Below are positions 49,124 to 58,025 of a stretch of 64,000 nt of DNA, piece by piece. How positions within the stretch are numbered: the first letter of the stretch is position 1; every line of letters begins with the position of its first letter. The notes under the pieces are model-generated. The model was not told the origin of the DNA. It did not search any database and was given only the letters and a program-made list of their open reading frames with translations. Both the position numbers and the translations under genes were made by a program. This DNA comes from a virus, in the IMG/VR virus record IMGVR_UViG_3300006175_000009, positions 1 to 64,000 of that record. The stretch is one strand, 5' to 3'.

Positions 49124-52100
49124 CTAGTTTCCTCCGCCTGCACCGGAAGGAGCCTGGTGGACAAGCCCTGAGGCATCCTGACCGGTCATGTTTCCGTAGC
49201 GGACCTGGCAGAACGTACGCGAATTCTCCAGACCGAGCGTCTGTGTAGCCAGGGTTACACAACGGCCAATGTCGCCAGTGGTTCCCCACTTGATCTGGGC
49301 GGCACCAGCTCCGGTCTCGAAGAAGTCGATCAGAGTCGGGTCCTGCATCATGATCGACTCGTCAACAACGCCCTGCTGGGAGACGTGCTGCTCAGGAGCT
49401 GGGGCAACTGTCGGTGTGGCAGCAGGAGCCGACTGTCCTCCACCTAGCTGCTCGTGGATTGCCATGCCCATGCCCTTGTCGGCCTTGATGGCATCCCACT
49501 CATCGCACACGTCTTCAGCCTTGATCAGGCCCTCGACCAGAGTGCAGGAACCCGAAGGCAGGAACATGCTGCACGTTCCACAGCGCTTGTTCGGGTTGTC
49601 CGACTCACGGTAGTCAACGGACTCCTTGGAGACCTTCTGACCCTTCTCCGCGTCCGGTCGTGCAACCGTAGCAGAACCAGACTGCTTGCCATCCTTGGCG
49701 AACTGGTAACTGTGCGTCTGCTCCCAGCGATCGTCGTCTTCTGGAACGAATCCCAGGTAAGTGACGAACGGGCGACCAAGCTTCTTGTAGGCAAGCACGC
49801 GGTGGTGCCCGTCCACAATCTTGATTCGGCTGTCACCTTCGGTCTGACGGATGCTGATTCCAGGCTTGAGTTCCTTGCCCTTCTTCAGCTTCTTGGCCAT
49901 CTCCGCCACGGACTCAGGTTCGTTCGCAGCAGCCCAGTTGTCCGCGTCATCAAAGTCGATGCGCTCCAGTGGAACTTCCACCGGTCCGACCCAGCGAGCA
50001 TCCTTGACCCACTTGAGACCCTTGTCATCGAAGTCTCCGCGCATCATGTTCAGCACGTGAGTCTCAGCAACAGGGTTCGGGTCGTCAAGATCCTTGGCAC
50101 CCTTGCCAACTGCATCTCCGGAGACATGCATGTCGTTGACGTCATGAGGCTGAAGCTCGTAGCCTCCGTGCGTGTAGTCTCCAGGACGCCAGTCCCCGAT
50201 GAGATCCTTCCAGAACACCTGACCAGCAGAATCCACGAGGCGCTGCTGACGGACCATCTCCACAGCCTGGTCAACCTCTGCACCCTTGGCCATGTACTCG
50301 TTGATCCGAGCAAGCACATCACTGCTCAGGTGGCGTGGTTCCCAGTCGGAGACCTGACGCCCCTTCTTGACGTGGCGAGCCATCGACTCCAGCTCGGAGA
50401 GAATCGCTCGTGTCTTGCTGGCGAACACCCGAGCCACATCGGCATCGCTGACGTCCTGCGCCTTGACCGACTGCGGTGGAAGCTTTCCGGAAGCGCGTAC
50501 GCGGCCGTTGATCAGCTCCGCAACGCGGTCCTTCATGTCTCCACGGGACAGCTCGGTCATGCCACGGTCCTCGTGAGGCTTTGTGGCAGTGTCCTTCCGC
50601 TTTGCCTCCGAGTACTCAAGAGAGCAGTTGCAACGCGGCCCACCCTCACAGATATCCCCGAAAGCGCCGTCACCCGGGTATCCCGGTAGCTCGCTCAGGG
50701 AGAAGGTCTGACCATCGCGGTCGATGCACAGAGCGCAGTTCTCGCCAGAGCCCAGGTGCCAAGTGGCTTCCCACTCACCCCCGCTTGCCCTGACAGCATC
50801 ACCATACGCCTTGTTGTACGCGAACTGCAAGCTCTGCGCATAAATGCCGATGCGACCCTTGAGCTTCTTGTCAGGCTTGGCGATGGCCGTCTGGATCAGA
50901 CCGTCCAGCCACTGACGCTGACCCTCAGCCAGCTTCCACTCCTGCTCGTGACCTGCGCTGTTTCCAGTGTAGTCCAGCTCAAGATCGTCGGTGGCGTCGT
51001 CTACGGCCTTGGACATGACGTCCTTGTAGCCCGCCGTGAGGAACGTGACCCCAAGGTGCACAGCCTTGTTGCGGTCGATCTTGCCATCCCGAACAGACTC
51101 TACAAGCTGCTCAAGCTGGTCGCCGACCTTCTCTGTGAACTTGTCGATCCGCTTGGTGCGGCGGTCCTGGAACTTGTTCCCACCCTTGACGATCTCAGGC
51201 TCTTCGCCCTTGGCCATCGGAAGCGGAACCTCTGGGGTGTCAGCACCGGCAGTGGCAGCGTGATGACCTGGAGTCATCTCAGGCTCGCCAGCCGGAACCT
51301 CAACACCACCGGCAGGAGAAGCCAGATCGGGGGTCGAAGGCTCAGCGGGATCACCCGGAACAGGCTCGCCTGAGTCTGCCGAAGCACCGGCCCCAGAAGG
51401 ACCGCCAGGGCCTGTTGCAGGCATACCGTCCGGGCTGACGAAGACAGAGCCTTCCTGGGCACCTGTACGGGCCGCAGCGATGGCCTCTGTGAGCGGAGTC
51501 CAGCCAGTAGCGGTCGCCCAACCTGGGTCGCTGGTCTCAGGCAGGCCCCAAGGCTGAAGGTCAAGCTCCTCGCGAGCCTCGTCAATCGAGCGGAGAGCGG
51601 AGCCAACCTGGTCAATCAGGATCTGAGTCTTGATCTGCTCGTCTTCGCCCTCTTCCAGACCCTCGAACATGAAGCGCATGTCCGACTGGCCGCAGACCTC
51701 CTGAATGATCACATTCATAATGTCGGCGACGAAGGAGAGGAAAGGCTTGGTGGCCTTGCGCTCGTGAATGTTCTGGCTCGACTTGCTCATCTGGTTGGCT
51801 GCGCCAGGCGAAACGGTGGTCGAGACCTTCGGCATGATGCCCAGCTCCATTGGCTGAACGTCAAATGCCATGCAGACCTGGTTCATCACGATCTCATCGA
51901 ACTGGTCCGCAAGCTGGCCCTGCTTCTGCGGCATGACCTTCGAGTCGGCAGGCAGAACGATGATCTTGTGCTTCCATGCCGGGTCACCAGCAATCGCGTT
52001 CAGGGCGTCCTGAAGCTCGCGAATCTGGTTCGGGGTCATGTTCGCATTCGCACCACCAGGAGAGATGTAGACGGCCGGAACCGTTCCCTCACGGTAGTAG

Positions 52101-53107
52101 TCAAGCTGGAAGCCCTGCTTCTGGAGACCGGCCATGACCGGAATCAGAGCGCGCTCAACTGGCGGGAATCCATAAGGAGTCCAACGACGTGCCACCATCG
52201 GCAGGTACAGAAGCTGACCAGCGTGGAACTGGCTCACCTCGGAGCCATTCAGTCGGCCGTCGTCCAGATCCCTTTCGGTGATCAGGGACATGAGATCAAC
52301 GCGAGGAACTCCGTACAGATACTGCTGGTAAGCGGGCGCTGGTGGACGTGGGCGCTCACCGTGCATGCCGAATAGCGGCCTGATGGTCGGGCCGGAGATC
52401 AGCGAAAGAGAGTCAAGGTCGGACCCAAGAAGCCCATGCCCATGACCACGAGCCCACTTGGGCCGGATAAGCAGAGACAGCGCATCGAAGACGAAGACCT
52501 CTTCGGAAAGCGCGTCCAGGAAAGAGGCCCAGTTGAAGAAGTCCGGGTCGGGACGCTTGAAGAACTTGACGACCTCCGCCCTGCGAGAACCGAAGCTCTT
52601 GGCCAGGGACGGGCTTCCTCGCATGGCCTTGGAGGCGTCACGGGTCGGCAGAATGTCCCACTCGACACCACGGACCTCGTTCTTGCGGAGTTGAATGCAG
52701 GCACGTGCGACCGAATACAGATCGGCCAGAGTCTTGAGAGTGGAGAAGTCGGCGAGCTTTACGCCCTCAGAGCCAGGCTGGCCTACCGGAAGGTTCCAAC
52801 CTACCTGGTATTCCTGGAGACGTGGCTCGGAAAAGCCACTGTCCTGTGAGGGAACATCGACCGGAACCGGAAGAATCGGGTTCTGCGGACCGAATGAACC
52901 ATCGGAGAAGATGGACGGATCACGAGGAAGGACTAGGCTGCCACTTCCGTATGCGTGACCCCAGCTCATGGTGTCCATGCTGTTGGCCATGGCGGCTGCG
53001 CCATTACCCCAAGCGCCACCCGAAACAGGAGCCCCGCCCATGCCAGACATTCCACCTGGAGATGGAAATGCCTTGTTGGCTGCGAGGATTGACTTGCGAC
53101 TTGCCAC
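49124..53107 (-). CDS. Giant fusion: portal, MuF-like, ParB-like and Cys-cluster domains
   Basis: 1327 residues from GTG 53107 (GGAGG eight bases upstream). About 60-560: portal (LADLYSVARACIQLRKNEVR, RLNGSEVSQFHAGQLLYLP, MELGIMPKVSTTVSPGAANQ). About 560-640: Pro/Ala/Gly linker. About 700-845: MuF-type head morphogenesis domain (WHLGSGENCALCIDRDGQTF, then GPRCNCS). About 1050-1140: ParB/Srx fold (VPLERIDFDD, IKIVDGHHRVLAYKK). About 1178-1207: four-cysteine module (RCGTCSMFLPSGSCTL, DVCDEW). The C terminus has a further paired-Cys module (GRCVTLATQ, TFCQVRYGNMTG). Confidence 0.88.
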   Translation of the reverse strand: MASRKSILAANKAFPSPGGMSGMGGAPVSGGAWGNGAAAMANSMDTMSWGHAYGSGSLVLPRDPSIFSDGSFGPQNPILPVPVDVPSQDSGFSEPRLQEYQVGWNLPVGQPGSEGVKLADFSTLKTLADLYSVARACIQLRKNEVRGVEWDILPTRDASKAMRGSPSLAKSFGSRRAEVVKFFKRPDPDFFNWASFLDALSEEVFVFDALSLLIRPKWARGHGHGLLGSDLDSLSLISGPTIRPLFGMHGERPRPPAPAYQQYLYGVPRVDLMSLITERDLDDGRLNGSEVSQFHAGQLLYLPMVARRWTPYGFPPVERALIPVMAGLQKQGFQLDYYREGTVPAVYISPGGANANMTPNQIRELQDALNAIAGDPAWKHKIIVLPADSKVMPQKQGQLADQFDEIVMNQVCMAFDVQPMELGIMPKVSTTVSPGAANQMSKSSQNIHERKATKPFLSFVADIMNVIIQEVCGQSDMRFMFEGLEEGEDEQIKTQILIDQVGSALRSIDEAREELDLQPWGLPETSDPGWATATGWTPLTEAIAAARTGAQEGSVFVSPDGMPATGPGGPSGAGASADSGEPVPGDPAEPSTPDLASPAGGVEVPAGEPEMTPGHHAATAGADTPEVPLPMAKGEEPEIVKGGNKFQDRRTKRIDKFTEKVGDQLEQLVESVRDGKIDRNKAVHLGVTFLTAGYKDVMSKAVDDATDDLELDYTGNSAGHEQEWKLAEGQRQWLDGLIQTAIAKPDKKLKGRIGIYAQSLQFAYNKAYGDAVRASGGEWEATWHLGSGENCALCIDRDGQTFSLSELPGYPGDGAFGDICEGGPRCNCSLEYSEAKRKDTATKPHEDRGMTELSRGDMKDRVAELINGRVRASGKLPPQSVKAQDVSDADVARVFASKTRAILSELESMARHVKKGRQVSDWEPRHLSSDVLARINEYMAKGAEVDQAVEMVRQQRLVDSAGQVFWKDLIGDWRPGDYTHGGYELQPHDVNDMHVSGDAVGKGAKDLDDPNPVAETHVLNMMRGDFDDKGLKWVKDARWVGPVEVPLERIDFDDADNWAAANEPESVAEMAKKLKKGKELKPGISIRQTEGDSRIKIVDGHHRVLAYKKLGRPFVTYLGFVPEDDDRWEQTHSYQFAKDGKQSGSATVARPDAEKGQKVSKESVDYRESDNPNKRCGTCSMFLPSGSCTLVEGLIKAEDVCDEWDAIKADKGMGMAIHEQLGGGQSAPAATPTVAPAPEQHVSQQGVVDESIMMQDPTLIDFFETGAGAAQIKWGTTGDIGRCVTLATQTLGLENSRTFCQVRYGNMTGQDASGLVHQAPSGAGGGN

Positions 53108-53185
53108 TCTATTGGCCTCCGGCCGTGTTGTGGACTCAACGTCTCCGACGCCAAGCCTCTTGACTAAAGACCTACTCTACAGCCG

Positions 53186-53317
53186 TTAGGTTCCAAGTGG
53201 AAGCTGGAGAGCTATGGTTGCTGGCTGGACTACCACGGGGTCAGTCGTTTGTGCGAGAACTGGAACGGTCGGTAGACGCAGAGTGATCCCACTCGCGGTA
53301 ATGGACACAACCGGCAT
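53186..53317 (-). CDS. Very small structural-type protein, 43 aa
   Basis: ATG 53317 overlaps the TAA of the fibre gene (TAATG), the same coupling used elsewhere in this operon. The product MPVVSITASGITLRLPTVPV continues with VVVQPATIALQLPLGT, beta-prone and without charge clusters. It resembles tiny virion proteins with repeated hydrophobic strands. Confidence 0.55.
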   Translation of the reverse strand: MPVVSITASGITLRLPTVPVLAQTTDPVVVQPATIALQLPLGT

Positions 53318-54111
53318 TAGATGGCCGTCCAAACGGTTCCATCAGAAATCAGGGTGACCTTGGCTCCGGCAGACGACAGAACCAGTGACGACAGACCGTC
53401 GATCAGCGCTCCGCCGACAGGAACCTGGACCGTAACCGTGTTGAGGGAGGTGTCTACCTTCTTGATGACGACCTGCATCGACGGAGGCGCGGAAGGGGGC
53501 AGCGTAACGACAATGGGCGCAGTGAGAGCGTTGGCCTTGACAACGTCCCAGAAGTTCGCAGTGACCGACACATTGACATTCCGAACGAAGTAGAGCGGAA
53601 CGCCACCGAGATTCGCCAGAGCAGTCGAAGGAGCTGTCAGGTCTGAAAGGTTGTTGGCCTTCTGAGTGGCATTCACGATTCGGGGATCATTGCCCGCTGC
53701 AATCGTTCCAGGCCCAGTTCCAACCTGAACGACCTGAACCCAGATAGCAGCACCTGGCGTGGCATTGGTGCAGATATACGCGGTCGAGGTCACCGTGTTC
53801 ATCCACAGCGAGGCCACTCCGTAGCCCTGGGTGGAGTCATTGGCGACAGTCGGATTGACCTTGCTCTGAAGGTTGCAGGCACCTGTTCCGGTTACGAACT
53901 GACGCAGGTTTCCCCAGTACCCCTGAACCTTCGGGCCGTAGAAACCTGCGTAGTTGTTGCTGTCGATGTAGAAGTCGCCGTCGTTGCCAACGGTTCCCGG
54001 ATCTGGAACTCCCTGTCCTACGAGCCAGCTAACACCGGTTGCCACTGGACTTGGCCCCACAATCACATTCGCGCCAGAAACACTGACGAGTCCACTCTGA
54101 ACGGCTGCCAT
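53317..54111 (-). CDS. Fibre-like structural protein, 264 aa
   Basis: GVPDPGTVGNDGDFYIDSNN and the C-terminal DGLSSLVLSSAGAKVTLISD, then GTVWTAI, are typical of phage fibre proteins that end in a small trimer domain. NATQKANNLSDLTAPSTALA is the usual fibre linker repeat. Its place upstream of the portal suggests a head fibre. Confidence 0.72.
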   Translation of the reverse strand: MAAVQSGLVSVSGANVIVGPSPVATGVSWLVGQGVPDPGTVGNDGDFYIDSNNYAGFYGPKVQGYWGNLRQFVTGTGACNLQSKVNPTVANDSTQGYGVASLWMNTVTSTAYICTNATPGAAIWVQVVQVGTGPGTIAAGNDPRIVNATQKANNLSDLTAPSTALANLGGVPLYFVRNVNVSVTANFWDVVKANALTAPIVVTLPPSAPPSMQVVIKKVDTSLNTVTVQVPVGGALIDGLSSLVLSSAGAKVTLISDGTVWTAI

Positions 54112-54491
54112 TACTGGGCCATCGCGATCTGCTGAGCGAAGGCAGTCCCTGATACCCAGGCCGTAGCGTCAGAGAGACCGGGGTCCATCCACAGCGAGTA
54201 GACGTAGCCCTTCTGGGTCAGTGCTCCGGTAGCAGTAGGGGACAGGATCACCTGCACGGTCATCTTGTTCGTGTCCACCACGATGGAACCAGCAGCACTG
54301 GAGGCAGAGGATAGAACCTTGATTGCAGGGGTCACCGAAGAAGCCTCGGAAGGGTCGTTTCGAACGACGAATTCCCAGGTCTTGCCCGTGATGTTGAACG
54401 GAGTGCCGTCAGAGTTCTGAATGGTGTAGGTCTGAGACCACTGGGAACCGATGCCCACATTGATACTCAGGGCGTTTGGTAGAGCCGCCAT
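54111..54491 (-). CDS. Fibre or baseplate N-terminal domain protein, 126 aa
   Basis: SQWSQTYTIQNSDGTPFNIT, GKTWEFVVRNDPSEASS and GYVYSLWMDPGLSDATAW resemble the N-terminal domain of BppU-like upper baseplate or fibre proteins. It abuts the fibre-like gene and may be its attachment partner. Confidence 0.65.
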   Translation of the reverse strand: MAALPNALSINVGIGSQWSQTYTIQNSDGTPFNITGKTWEFVVRNDPSEASSVTPAIKVLSSASSAAGSIVVDTNKMTVQVILSPTATGALTQKGYVYSLWMDPGLSDATAWVSGTAFAQQIAMAQ

Positions 54492-54506
54492 CCTACCCCC
54501 TCCTTG

Positions 54507-54803
54507 TTATGGTGCTGCTGTTGGAGTTGCGGGCGGAGAAGTGATCCCGGCCTGCTGTTGCACTAGGGTGACCGCGTCAGAATCTGCCCAGTTTAGCGTC
54601 TTACAGCTTAGCAGTGACGGGTCCTGATTGGAATTGTACTGCTGCTGACAGTAAGCGTTGAACGTTGCCGTGAAAGCTACCAGGGCTGACGGGTCAAAAT
54701 ACGGAAACGGTGGGACCAGTGCTACCGGAGTCCCCGTAATCGGGTTGTCCATGTAGTAAACGTAAGTAGGTGAATTGTTGCCGGACACGAGCTTGTTAGC
54801 CAT
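54507..54803 (-). CDS. Hypothetical protein, 98 aa
   Basis: ATG 54803 overlaps the previous stop by eight bases. MANKLVSGNNSPTYVYYMDN, then a helix VAFTATFNAYCQQQYNSNQD; the last residues are Thr/Ala/Pro-rich. Likely a small virion or assembly protein. Confidence 0.58.
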   Translation of the reverse strand: MANKLVSGNNSPTYVYYMDNPITGTPVALVPPFPYFDPSALVAFTATFNAYCQQQYNSNQDPSLLSCKTLNWADSDAVTLVQQQAGITSPPATPTAAP

Positions 54804-55050
54804 GGCTGCGCGTACCAATCCAGTCGTTAACCCAACCGGTAGCCTTGATCTCGGTCACGTCGATGACGCCCATGCGCCAAGCCAGTTCGCAATACTGGCC
54901 CACCAGGCTTTCGAAATGCGTCAGCTCATCGCCCCGATCGAATCCGAAAGGAGGGCTCAGCGTGATGTCACTTCGAGTGACAGGGTTCTGGAGCTTTTCG
55001 ACCTTGAAGCGATAGGGCTCCCCCGTGCTCATATTGATCAGATCGGACAT
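54796..55050 (-). CDS. Hypothetical protein, 84 aa
   Basis: MSDLINMSTGEPYRFKVEKL at the N terminus, then THFESLVGQYCELAWRMGVI and WVNDWIGTRSHG. Helical, acidic. Located between TerL and portal, where connector or packaging helpers occur. Function unknown. Confidence 0.6.
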   Translation of the reverse strand: MSDLINMSTGEPYRFKVEKLQNPVTRSDITLSPPFGFDRGDELTHFESLVGQYCELAWRMGVIDVTEIKATGWVNDWIGTRSHG

Positions 55051-55053
55051 GCC

Positions 55054-55356
55054 TTACTCGTCCTCCAGCAGGTCTGGCTGTGACAGAATGCCAAGCTCCC
55101 AAGCCTGTCGAGGTTCCCAGAATTCGACCCTGGTCACAGTCCCACCGGCCCCAAACTCCATACTCTTCAGTCGGGGGCAGGGCTGCCTGTCGAGAGGGAC
55201 GTTGGGTACGAGGGAATGGATGCCCGCACACCAGATACAGATCGTGTGGTCTTCCAGCTTCTTCGCTGGCTCGACCTCTGGTTCTTCGGGTACCGGCCAG
55301 GCTCCTACTGTGGTAGGATCTTCCCGCTCAGCCAGATCCGTGATCGTCGCCACCAT
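55054..55356 (-). CDS. CxxC-containing small protein, 100 aa
   Basis: DHTICIWCAGIHSLVPN has a CxxC with a nearby His, and PCPRLKSMEF one more Cys, so it may bind zinc. The start overlaps the previous gene by about 50 bases, unusual here; an internal start cannot be excluded. Role unknown. Confidence 0.55.
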   Translation of the reverse strand: MVATITDLAEREDPTTVGAWPVPEEPEVEPAKKLEDHTICIWCAGIHSLVPNVPLDRQPCPRLKSMEFGAGGTVTRVEFWEPRQAWELGILSQPDLLEDE

Positions 55357-55655
55357 GAGGCGTCCTTGGCTCCTTCAGACTTGTTCAGCAGGTATCGCAG
55401 GACGTGTACGCCACGAACACCTGAATCCTGCGTAGGCATCATGATCGTGGCCATGATGACATGGGCTCCCGTGAATGCCGCAAGAGCCTGAGTGTCATTG
55501 TCGAGATCGACACCCATCTCCCGGAAGGTCTCACGAACTCCCGCACACCACTGGTCGCGCTGCGCAACAGGGATCGAGGCCAGAGGAACTCCGCAGAACT
55601 CCTCCAGCTTCTCTACGCCAGTGCGAGCCTGGTCCCGTAGGGTCACTTCGCTCAC
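55305..55655 (-). CDS. Hypothetical protein, 116 aa
   Basis: GTG 55655 overlaps the TAA of the gene before. LRDQARTGVEKLEEFCGVPL, then AAFTGAHVIMATIMMPTQD, and a basic end WWRRSRIWLSGKIL. Helical soluble protein of the packaging region; function unknown. Confidence 0.58.
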   Translation of the reverse strand: MSEVTLRDQARTGVEKLEEFCGVPLASIPVAQRDQWCAGVRETFREMGVDLDNDTQALAAFTGAHVIMATIMMPTQDSGVRGVHVLRYLLNKSEGAKDASWWRRSRIWLSGKILPQ

Positions 55656-55909
55656 CTCTTAGCCACCAGCAATCCCGAGTGTTCCGCCTGGCCAAGCACG
55701 GAGATGATTCCTGCGCTTGCCTCACGGGCCGAACAGAAGACCTCGTGAGCCTGACGCTGCTTCACTGCCTCATCGTACTCCGGCCACGAGTTGGCAATCC
55801 AAAGCCTGCCGCAGAAGTTGATATCCGCCTGACAGAGAAGGACGGTCGGAATGGTGCGAGGAGTCCCGTAGACAACCTCACCCTGAGAGATCGGGGCAGT
55901 CTTTACCAT
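55652..55909 (-). CDS. Small leaderless-gene protein, 85 aa
   Basis: ATG 55909 lies six bases after the -10 box TACCAT and has no ribosome binding site. The product starts MVKTAPISQGEVVYGTPRTI and contains CQADINFCGRLWIANSWPEY and VFCSAREASAGI. Function unknown. Confidence 0.62.
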   Translation of the reverse strand: MVKTAPISQGEVVYGTPRTIPTVLLCQADINFCGRLWIANSWPEYDEAVKQRQAHEVFCSAREASAGIISVLGQAEHSGLLVAKR

Positions 55910-55915
55910 GGGACT

Positions 55916-55944
55916 ATGGTATGGGTTATTCGCCTCATGGTCAA
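55916..55944 (-). promoter_or_regulatory. Leaderless promoter after TerL
   Basis: TTGACC (55939-55944), 17-base spacer, TACCAT (55916-55921), six bases, ATG 55909. The -35 directly follows the TerL stop codon. Confidence 0.7.
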
Positions 55945-57399
55945 TTACGCAGCGCTCTCGAACACGTGCGGGTCGCCACACTTCGGGCAGCGAAGCGGGT
56001 TGGTCTTGAGTACGAAGGGCCTGTCACAGCCCCCACAGCGCACTACCCCATAGGCGGACGACCAAGACCCTCCAGATAGACCTGTTAGGCCCGTGATGGC
56101 CCACACAAGGGCGTCCAGACGGTCAGGAGACTTGCCGCTGACTCCGGGAATCCAGTCGCACATCTCGTCTTCGAGCTGAGTGAGCATGCCAATGTGGTGG
56201 ATGCGCTTCTGCTCATACAGCGACGCCACTGGCTCAGCACGGATTTCCTTACCGCGCGAGGCTCGAACAGTCTTGAACGGAACATGTGGATCGACGTGTC
56301 GAAGCACGGACCCGATGTAGTCACCACCGTTGTTGACCTCAGCCACCACCGAGTCAGCATGGAACTCGTGGTAAGCCTTGACGGCTTCCCGCATTGCAGC
56401 TTCCGGAGAAGCCTTCACTGAGCGGTCTGCAAGCACATACCCATGACCACGATCATCGGAAGCAACAACGACAATGCCAGTGAGGTCAGAGCTTTCGTCA
56501 CTAGTGACAGCAGGGTCCACAGCAACCACCACCTGGACGAGATCCTCAGGAACCTCATCGCGGGTGATTCGTGCATCGTCAATATCGACACGCTTGAAAA
56601 GCGCGCCCTCAATGTCCTCAAGAAGGACACCGTACAACTCCTGCTGACCTAGTCGTGTTCCGTCGTATCGACGCTTTAGTTCGTCCAGCGCAACCGCTGA
56701 AAGGTGCTCGCGATTGTCGAATGAGGAACCGCGAGTCAGGTGGACCGTGCCGTCACGTCGGCTGTACAGATCCTTGACGAGTGGGGTTGGTCGTGGGGTG
56801 GTGGTCACCACGATCCGGGGGTGGTCGCCCTTACGTACGGCGGGGACGATTCCCTCATACCAGATCTCGGGGCGACGCCAGGAACCGATCTCGTCGGCCC
56901 AGACACCCCAGAGATTCAGACCACGCGCGCGCTCAGGTTCGTCAGCCGAGATGCCGTGAATCTTGGAGCCGTTGGTCAGCTTGATCTGAAGCTCATTGCG
57001 GAGATACTGCTGCATCTCCCCTTCGTTGAACCGCTTCAGAATTCCGGAGTCACCTTCGAAACAGGTTCGCTGGACGTCACGGAATGTCGGAGCAACTACG
57101 AGCCATTCCGAGTTTGGGATGGAGAGAGCCTGGTGAACAATCCACGACGCCCCAACAAACGTCTTTCCGAATCCACGCCCAGCAAGCAGTAGCCAGATGT
57201 TCCACGAATCGTCGGGAACTCCGTCGCAGGAGGGGCAGGCGTGTCGTTCGTCGTCTGGTGGGAACTGGGCAGCACGGGCTGTGGCTGAGTACTCACGGTC
57301 AGTGAACTCAGGAGCGCTAAGAGCATCCAGTTCATCCCGAAGGCGCTTCAGCTCTTCTAGCTGAGCTAGCTTGGCCTTCAGCAGGGGTGACTGTGACAT
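55945..57399 (-). CDS. terL: Terminase large subunit with terminal zinc ribbon
   Basis: 484 residues, DNA packaging motor and nuclease. Walker A AGRGFGKT (73-80), Walker B GVWADEIG (165-170), coupling motif TTTPRPTPL. Nuclease acidic residues in VVVAVDPAVTSDES and DRLDALVWAITG. Two extra metal motifs: CPSC (55-58) near the N terminus and CGGCDRPFVL...CPKCGD at the C terminus, beyond the usual end of TerL. Confidence 0.94.
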   Translation of the reverse strand: MSQSPLLKAKLAQLEELKRLRDELDALSAPEFTDREYSATARAAQFPPDDERHACPSCDGVPDDSWNIWLLLAGRGFGKTFVGASWIVHQALSIPNSEWLVVAPTFRDVQRTCFEGDSGILKRFNEGEMQQYLRNELQIKLTNGSKIHGISADEPERARGLNLWGVWADEIGSWRRPEIWYEGIVPAVRKGDHPRIVVTTTPRPTPLVKDLYSRRDGTVHLTRGSSFDNREHLSAVALDELKRRYDGTRLGQQELYGVLLEDIEGALFKRVDIDDARITRDEVPEDLVQVVVAVDPAVTSDESSDLTGIVVVASDDRGHGYVLADRSVKASPEAAMREAVKAYHEFHADSVVAEVNNGGDYIGSVLRHVDPHVPFKTVRASRGKEIRAEPVASLYEQKRIHHIGMLTQLEDEMCDWIPGVSGKSPDRLDALVWAITGLTGLSGGSWSSAYGVVRCGGCDRPFVLKTNPLRCPKCGDPHVFESAA

Positions 57400-57421
57400 A
57401 CCCTTAGCGCTCCTGTGCTAC

Positions 57422-57745
57422 TTACTTCTTGGCCGGGTTGACGGTCTCAGCGCTGGCGAGATCGCTCTCCACCACAGCCTTGGCCGCAACAACATCCGCC
57501 TTGACCTCGTCCGCGACCTTCACGGCATCGGCCTTGACCTCAGCCACGATGGGCTTCTCCTCGGCAGCGACCTGAGCCGCGTCAGCCTTGACTTCAGCCA
57601 CAACGGCCTCCGAATCGTGCTTGAAGTGGTCACGCAGGTGGCCCAGGGCGTTCTCCAGCTTGGTGGTCTGGGTGTGGCCCTCGCTCTTCAGCCAGTCAAC
57701 GACTGCCTGGATATCGGCCTCAATGGCCTTGAAAGGGTTGCTCAT
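57422..57745 (-). CDS. Helical repeat protein, 107 aa
   Basis: The C-terminal 70 residues are built on VKAD/VEAD-like repeats (VVAEVKADAAQVAAEEKPI, VAEVKADAVKVADEVKAD) predicted to form a long amphipathic helix. The N-terminal FKAIEADIQAVVDWLKSEGH is also helical. It sits just upstream of TerL in the transcript. Similar Ala/Lys/Glu repeat proteins occur as structural or membrane-surface proteins; function unknown. Confidence 0.65.
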   Translation of the reverse strand: MSNPFKAIEADIQAVVDWLKSEGHTQTTKLENALGHLRDHFKHDSEAVVAEVKADAAQVAAEEKPIVAEVKADAVKVADEVKADVVAAKAVVESDLASAETVNPAKK

Positions 57746-57806
57746 GTTTCTCCTCGGGGGTTAGGTACCTACCGCAGACAATTGTACTTGTACACCAAGC
57801 ACATCG

Positions 57807-57944
57807 CTACATCTGATTGTGGTTATCCCATGCTGCCTTGGCGACGGCTACCAGAATCGCAGACCCCAGCAGAAGATCACCTATGACGAGCATCGTCCAC
57901 TGGGTCATGGCCGCCGGTAGCTGTCCGACGAACGTCCCGATCAA
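57807..57944 (-). CDS. Small membrane protein, 45 aa
   Basis: Start TTG 57944 has GGGAG seven bases upstream; ATG 57908 is an alternative giving 33 residues. One hydrophobic helix (MLVIGDLLLGSAILVAVAKA) precedes WDNHNQM. It overlaps the next small membrane gene in another frame. Confidence 0.45.
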   Translation of the reverse strand: MIGTFVGQLPAAMTQWTMLVIGDLLLGSAILVAVAKAAWDNHNQM

Positions 57945-58023
57945 ACTTCCACTCCCGGTAGAACGAAACGGTGAGGCAGACGCCACACAGGACAAGCACG
58001 GACCAGGCGATCCAAAACCACAT
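57877..58023 (-). CDS. Small membrane protein, 48 aa
   Basis: ATG 58023 is next to the TAG of the peptidase-like gene. MWFWIAWSVLVLCGVCLTVS is a membrane helix; a charged tail with EWKFDRDVRRTATG follows. With the 45-aa protein it may form a two-component membrane pair, like a spanin or holin system, but this is only a guess. Confidence 0.5.
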   Translation of the reverse strand: MWFWIAWSVLVLCGVCLTVSFYREWKFDRDVRRTATGGHDPVDDARHR

Positions 58024-58025
58024 GG

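Noticed and set aside
57480-57620. Repeated DNA words in the 107-aa gene as a CRISPR or repeat array
   Set aside because: The repeats are imperfect, codon-phased and encode a VKAD-type helix; no constant repeat with unique spacers exists.
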